From Obesumbacterium proteus (GTDB lineage Bacteria > Pseudomonadota > Gammaproteobacteria > Enterobacterales > Enterobacteriaceae), in NCBI RefSeq assembly GCF_001586165.1, contig NZ_CP014608.1, forward strand, positions 1,488,001 through 1,552,000: a stretch of 64,000 nt of DNA. Reading direction: 5' to 3'. Below are positions 62,246-64,000 of this stretch, piece after piece. The notes under the pieces were generated by a model. That model was not told the origin of the DNA and did no database searches. It saw only the letters and a program-made list of their open reading frames with translations. Positions within the stretch are counted from its first letter, which is position 1, and each line of letters begins with the position of its first letter. The position numbers and the translations under genes were made by a program.

Positions 62246-62339
62246 TCGGCGAAAAGAGCGCACAGCTGTAAGCTGAATAAGATTTTTCACTCATATCTTA
62301 CTGCGACATCCATTCCGATAAATTCAATGAACTTCTTCT

Positions 62340-64000
62340 ATGATCAATGAGTTAAATAAATACCATCTGGTTAAACGAATTCAGCAGCAGATCAAAACCA
62401 TACCGCAGCGTGTTGCGCTACGTGAGTGGTCTGCTCAAGGCGAAACTTCATTTACCTGGCAACAGGTAGGGCGTCGGGTTGAGAAACTCGCGCTAGCCTT
62501 GTGCGCTTTGGGTGTTGATGTGCAGGATCGCGTGGCTATCTTTGCTCACAACTCAGTTTCTTGGACTTTAGTTGATCTGGCGATTTTACATCTGCGAGCG
62601 ATTACCGTTCCGGTGTACTCGACAAACACCGCAGGGCAGACCGCCTTTGTGCTTAATGATGCCGATGTGCGTATTCTGTTTGTTGATGGCCAATCTCAAT
62701 ATAATGCTGCGTTGGCGCTGCGTGGTGTTTGTCCGCAGTTAGAACGCATTATTGTTATGTCAGACAGCATTGACATGCAGGGCTGTGACATTGCCTGCAC
62801 GCTTGATGATTTTGCCGCTAGCGCGCAAGAATCTTATTTGCCGCAGCTGGCCGAACGAATTGCTCAGGCTGATATGAGCGATCTGTTTACGCTCATTTAT
62901 ACCTCCGGCACCACCGGTGAACCAAAAGGTGTGATGTTGAATTACACCAATATGGGGGCGCAGCTTCGCCTGCATGATGAGCGTTTAACCGTCACTGCCG
63001 ATGATGTTTCTCTCTGCTTCCTGCCGCTTTCTCACGTATTTGAACGTGCGTGGAGCTTCTATGTGATGCACTCTGGAGCACAGAATGTATACCTTGGCGA
63101 TACCAATCAGGTTCGCGAGGCGATGCAATCGGTGAAGCCTACCGTTATGTGTGCTGTTCCGCGTTTTTACGAAAAAATCTTCAGCGCCATCCATGAAAAA
63201 GTGGCTCAGGCGAAGTGGCACAAGCGTGCCATGTTCAAGTGGGCTATTTGGGTGGGGGAAAAATGTTTCCTGACCGAGCGTACTGGGCGTAAACCAAGTC
63301 CTGCGCTGGCCGCCATGCATAAGCTGGCTGATAAGCTCGTTCTCAGCAAACTGCGAGGAATTTTAGGTGGGCGAGTGCGTTTTCTGCCTGCTGCTGGTGC
63401 AAAGCTGGATGATAATGTCATCCTATTTTTCCAAGCGTTAGGTGCCAATATCAAATACGGCTATGGCATGACAGAAACCTGTGCCACGGTGTCTTGCTGG
63501 GAAGAGAATGATTTCCGCTTTGGTTCTATTGGTAAACCTTTACCTGACGTAGAAGTCCGTATCGGTCATGAAAATGAAATCCAGGTACGTGGTCCTATCG
63601 TCATGTGTGGCTACTTTAATAAACCGTTGGAAACCGCCGCGACCTTTACTGAAGATGGCTGGTTAAAAACCGGTGACGCAGGGGCATTAGATGAGAATGG
63701 TAATTTGTTTATTACCGAGCGTCTGAAAGACTTGATGAAAACCTCTAACGGTAAATACATTGCGCCGCAGATGGTTGAAGGTACCTTAGCGCAGGATCGT
63801 TTCATTGAGCAGGTTGCGGTTATCGCTGACGCGCGTAAGTTTGTTTCTGCGCTGATCGTTCCGTGCTTTGAATCTTTGGAAGAGTACGCTAAGTCGATCA
63901 ATCTGAAGTATCACGATCGTTTAGATCTGCTGCGTCATAGTCATATCGTTGAGATGTTTGATTTACGCCTGCGTGAAATGCAGAAAGGCTTAGCCAAGTT
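62340..64000 (+). CDS. Long-chain fatty-acid-CoA ligase-like protein (FadD15 type), 3' end cut
   Basis: AMP-forming acyl-CoA synthetase; about 553 codons are in the window and the frame is still open at the edge. ATG 62340 opens MINELNKYHLVKRIQQQIKT. The AMP-binding loop is LFTLIYTSGTTGEPKGVMLN (about residues 180-199). Next are FLPLSHVFERAWSFYVM, the acyl/adenylate motif IKYGYGMTETCATVS, and the hinge DGWLKTGDAGALDENGNLFI with ERLKDLMKTSNGKYIAPQ. This layout matches the FadD15 / long-chain AMP-binding subgroup rather than E. coli FadD. The ribosome binding site is weak. The ilvIH genes that follow leuO in E. coli are not present before the edge. Confidence 0.9.
   Translation, partial: MINELNKYHLVKRIQQQIKTIPQRVALREWSAQGETSFTWQQVGRRVEKLALALCALGVDVQDRVAIFAHNSVSWTLVDLAILHLRAITVPVYSTNTAGQTAFVLNDADVRILFVDGQSQYNAALALRGVCPQLERIIVMSDSIDMQGCDIACTLDDFAASAQESYLPQLAERIAQADMSDLFTLIYTSGTTGEPKGVMLNYTNMGAQLRLHDERLTVTADDVSLCFLPLSHVFERAWSFYVMHSGAQNVYLGDTNQVREAMQSVKPTVMCAVPRFYEKIFSAIHEKVAQAKWHKRAMFKWAIWVGEKCFLTERTGRKPSPALAAMHKLADKLVLSKLRGILGGRVRFLPAAGAKLDDNVILFFQALGANIKYGYGMTETCATVSCWEENDFRFGSIGKPLPDVEVRIGHENEIQVRGPIVMCGYFNKPLETAATFTEDGWLKTGDAGALDENGNLFITERLKDLMKTSNGKYIAPQMVEGTLAQDRFIEQVAVIADARKFVSALIVPCFESLEEYAKSINLKYHDRLDLLRHSHIVEMFDLRLREMQKGLAK

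Overview
The window is a stretch of a gammaproteobacterial chromosome. The gene order from dnaK to leuO is the one found near the origin end of the Escherichia coli map, and nearly every protein reads as a close homologue of an E. coli protein. Moderate GC, the extra genes and the amount of divergence suggest another family of Enterobacterales; Hafniaceae (Hafnia or Obesumbacterium) is my best guess, but that is inference and not proven here.

Layout: the 3'-truncated acetate transporter gene satP (minus), then dnaK-dnaJ (chaperones), nhaA-nhaR (sodium/proton antiport), rpsT (minus), ribF-ileS-lspA-fkpB-ispH, an xdhABC molybdenum hydroxylase operon (minus), dapB, carAB, kefF-kefC, a LysE-type exporter (minus), yjjP-yjjB, folA, the minus-strand chain lptD-surA-pdxA-rsmA-apaG-apaH, djlA, a yjiM-yjiL-DUF3343 operon (minus), rapA-rluA and polB (minus), a 0.9 kb non-coding region, yabI, a small secreted protein, the thiamine importer thiBPQ with its TPP riboswitch (minus), sgrR (minus) divergent from the small RNA sgrS and setA, a frameshifted DASS-family carboxylate transporter, leuABCD with leader peptide and attenuator (minus), leuO, and a FadD-like acyl-CoA synthetase that runs off the end.

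Relative to the E. coli order as I remember it, the extra blocks sit at single junctions: xdhABC between ispH and dapB, LysE-type plus yjjPB between kefC and folA, yjiML-DUF3343 between djlA and rluA, the DASS transporter between setA and leuD, and the acyl-CoA synthetase after leuO.

Regulation visible in the sequence: two sigma-32-type promoters before dnaK, UUG starts on rpsT and carA, ArgR and PurR boxes before carA, a TPP riboswitch with a very long P3 arm, a short SgrS without sgrT, a leucine attenuator whose leader carries six Leu codons of the CUC/CUU type, and many factor-independent terminators.

The most unusual item is the non-coding region between polB and yabI. It holds two diverged copies of a roughly 260-base structured element in head-to-head orientation. 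Their stems differ by compensatory base changes, and both carry the same ACAGGGATGT hairpin, which matches the published CsrA-binding consensus. I know no name for this element.
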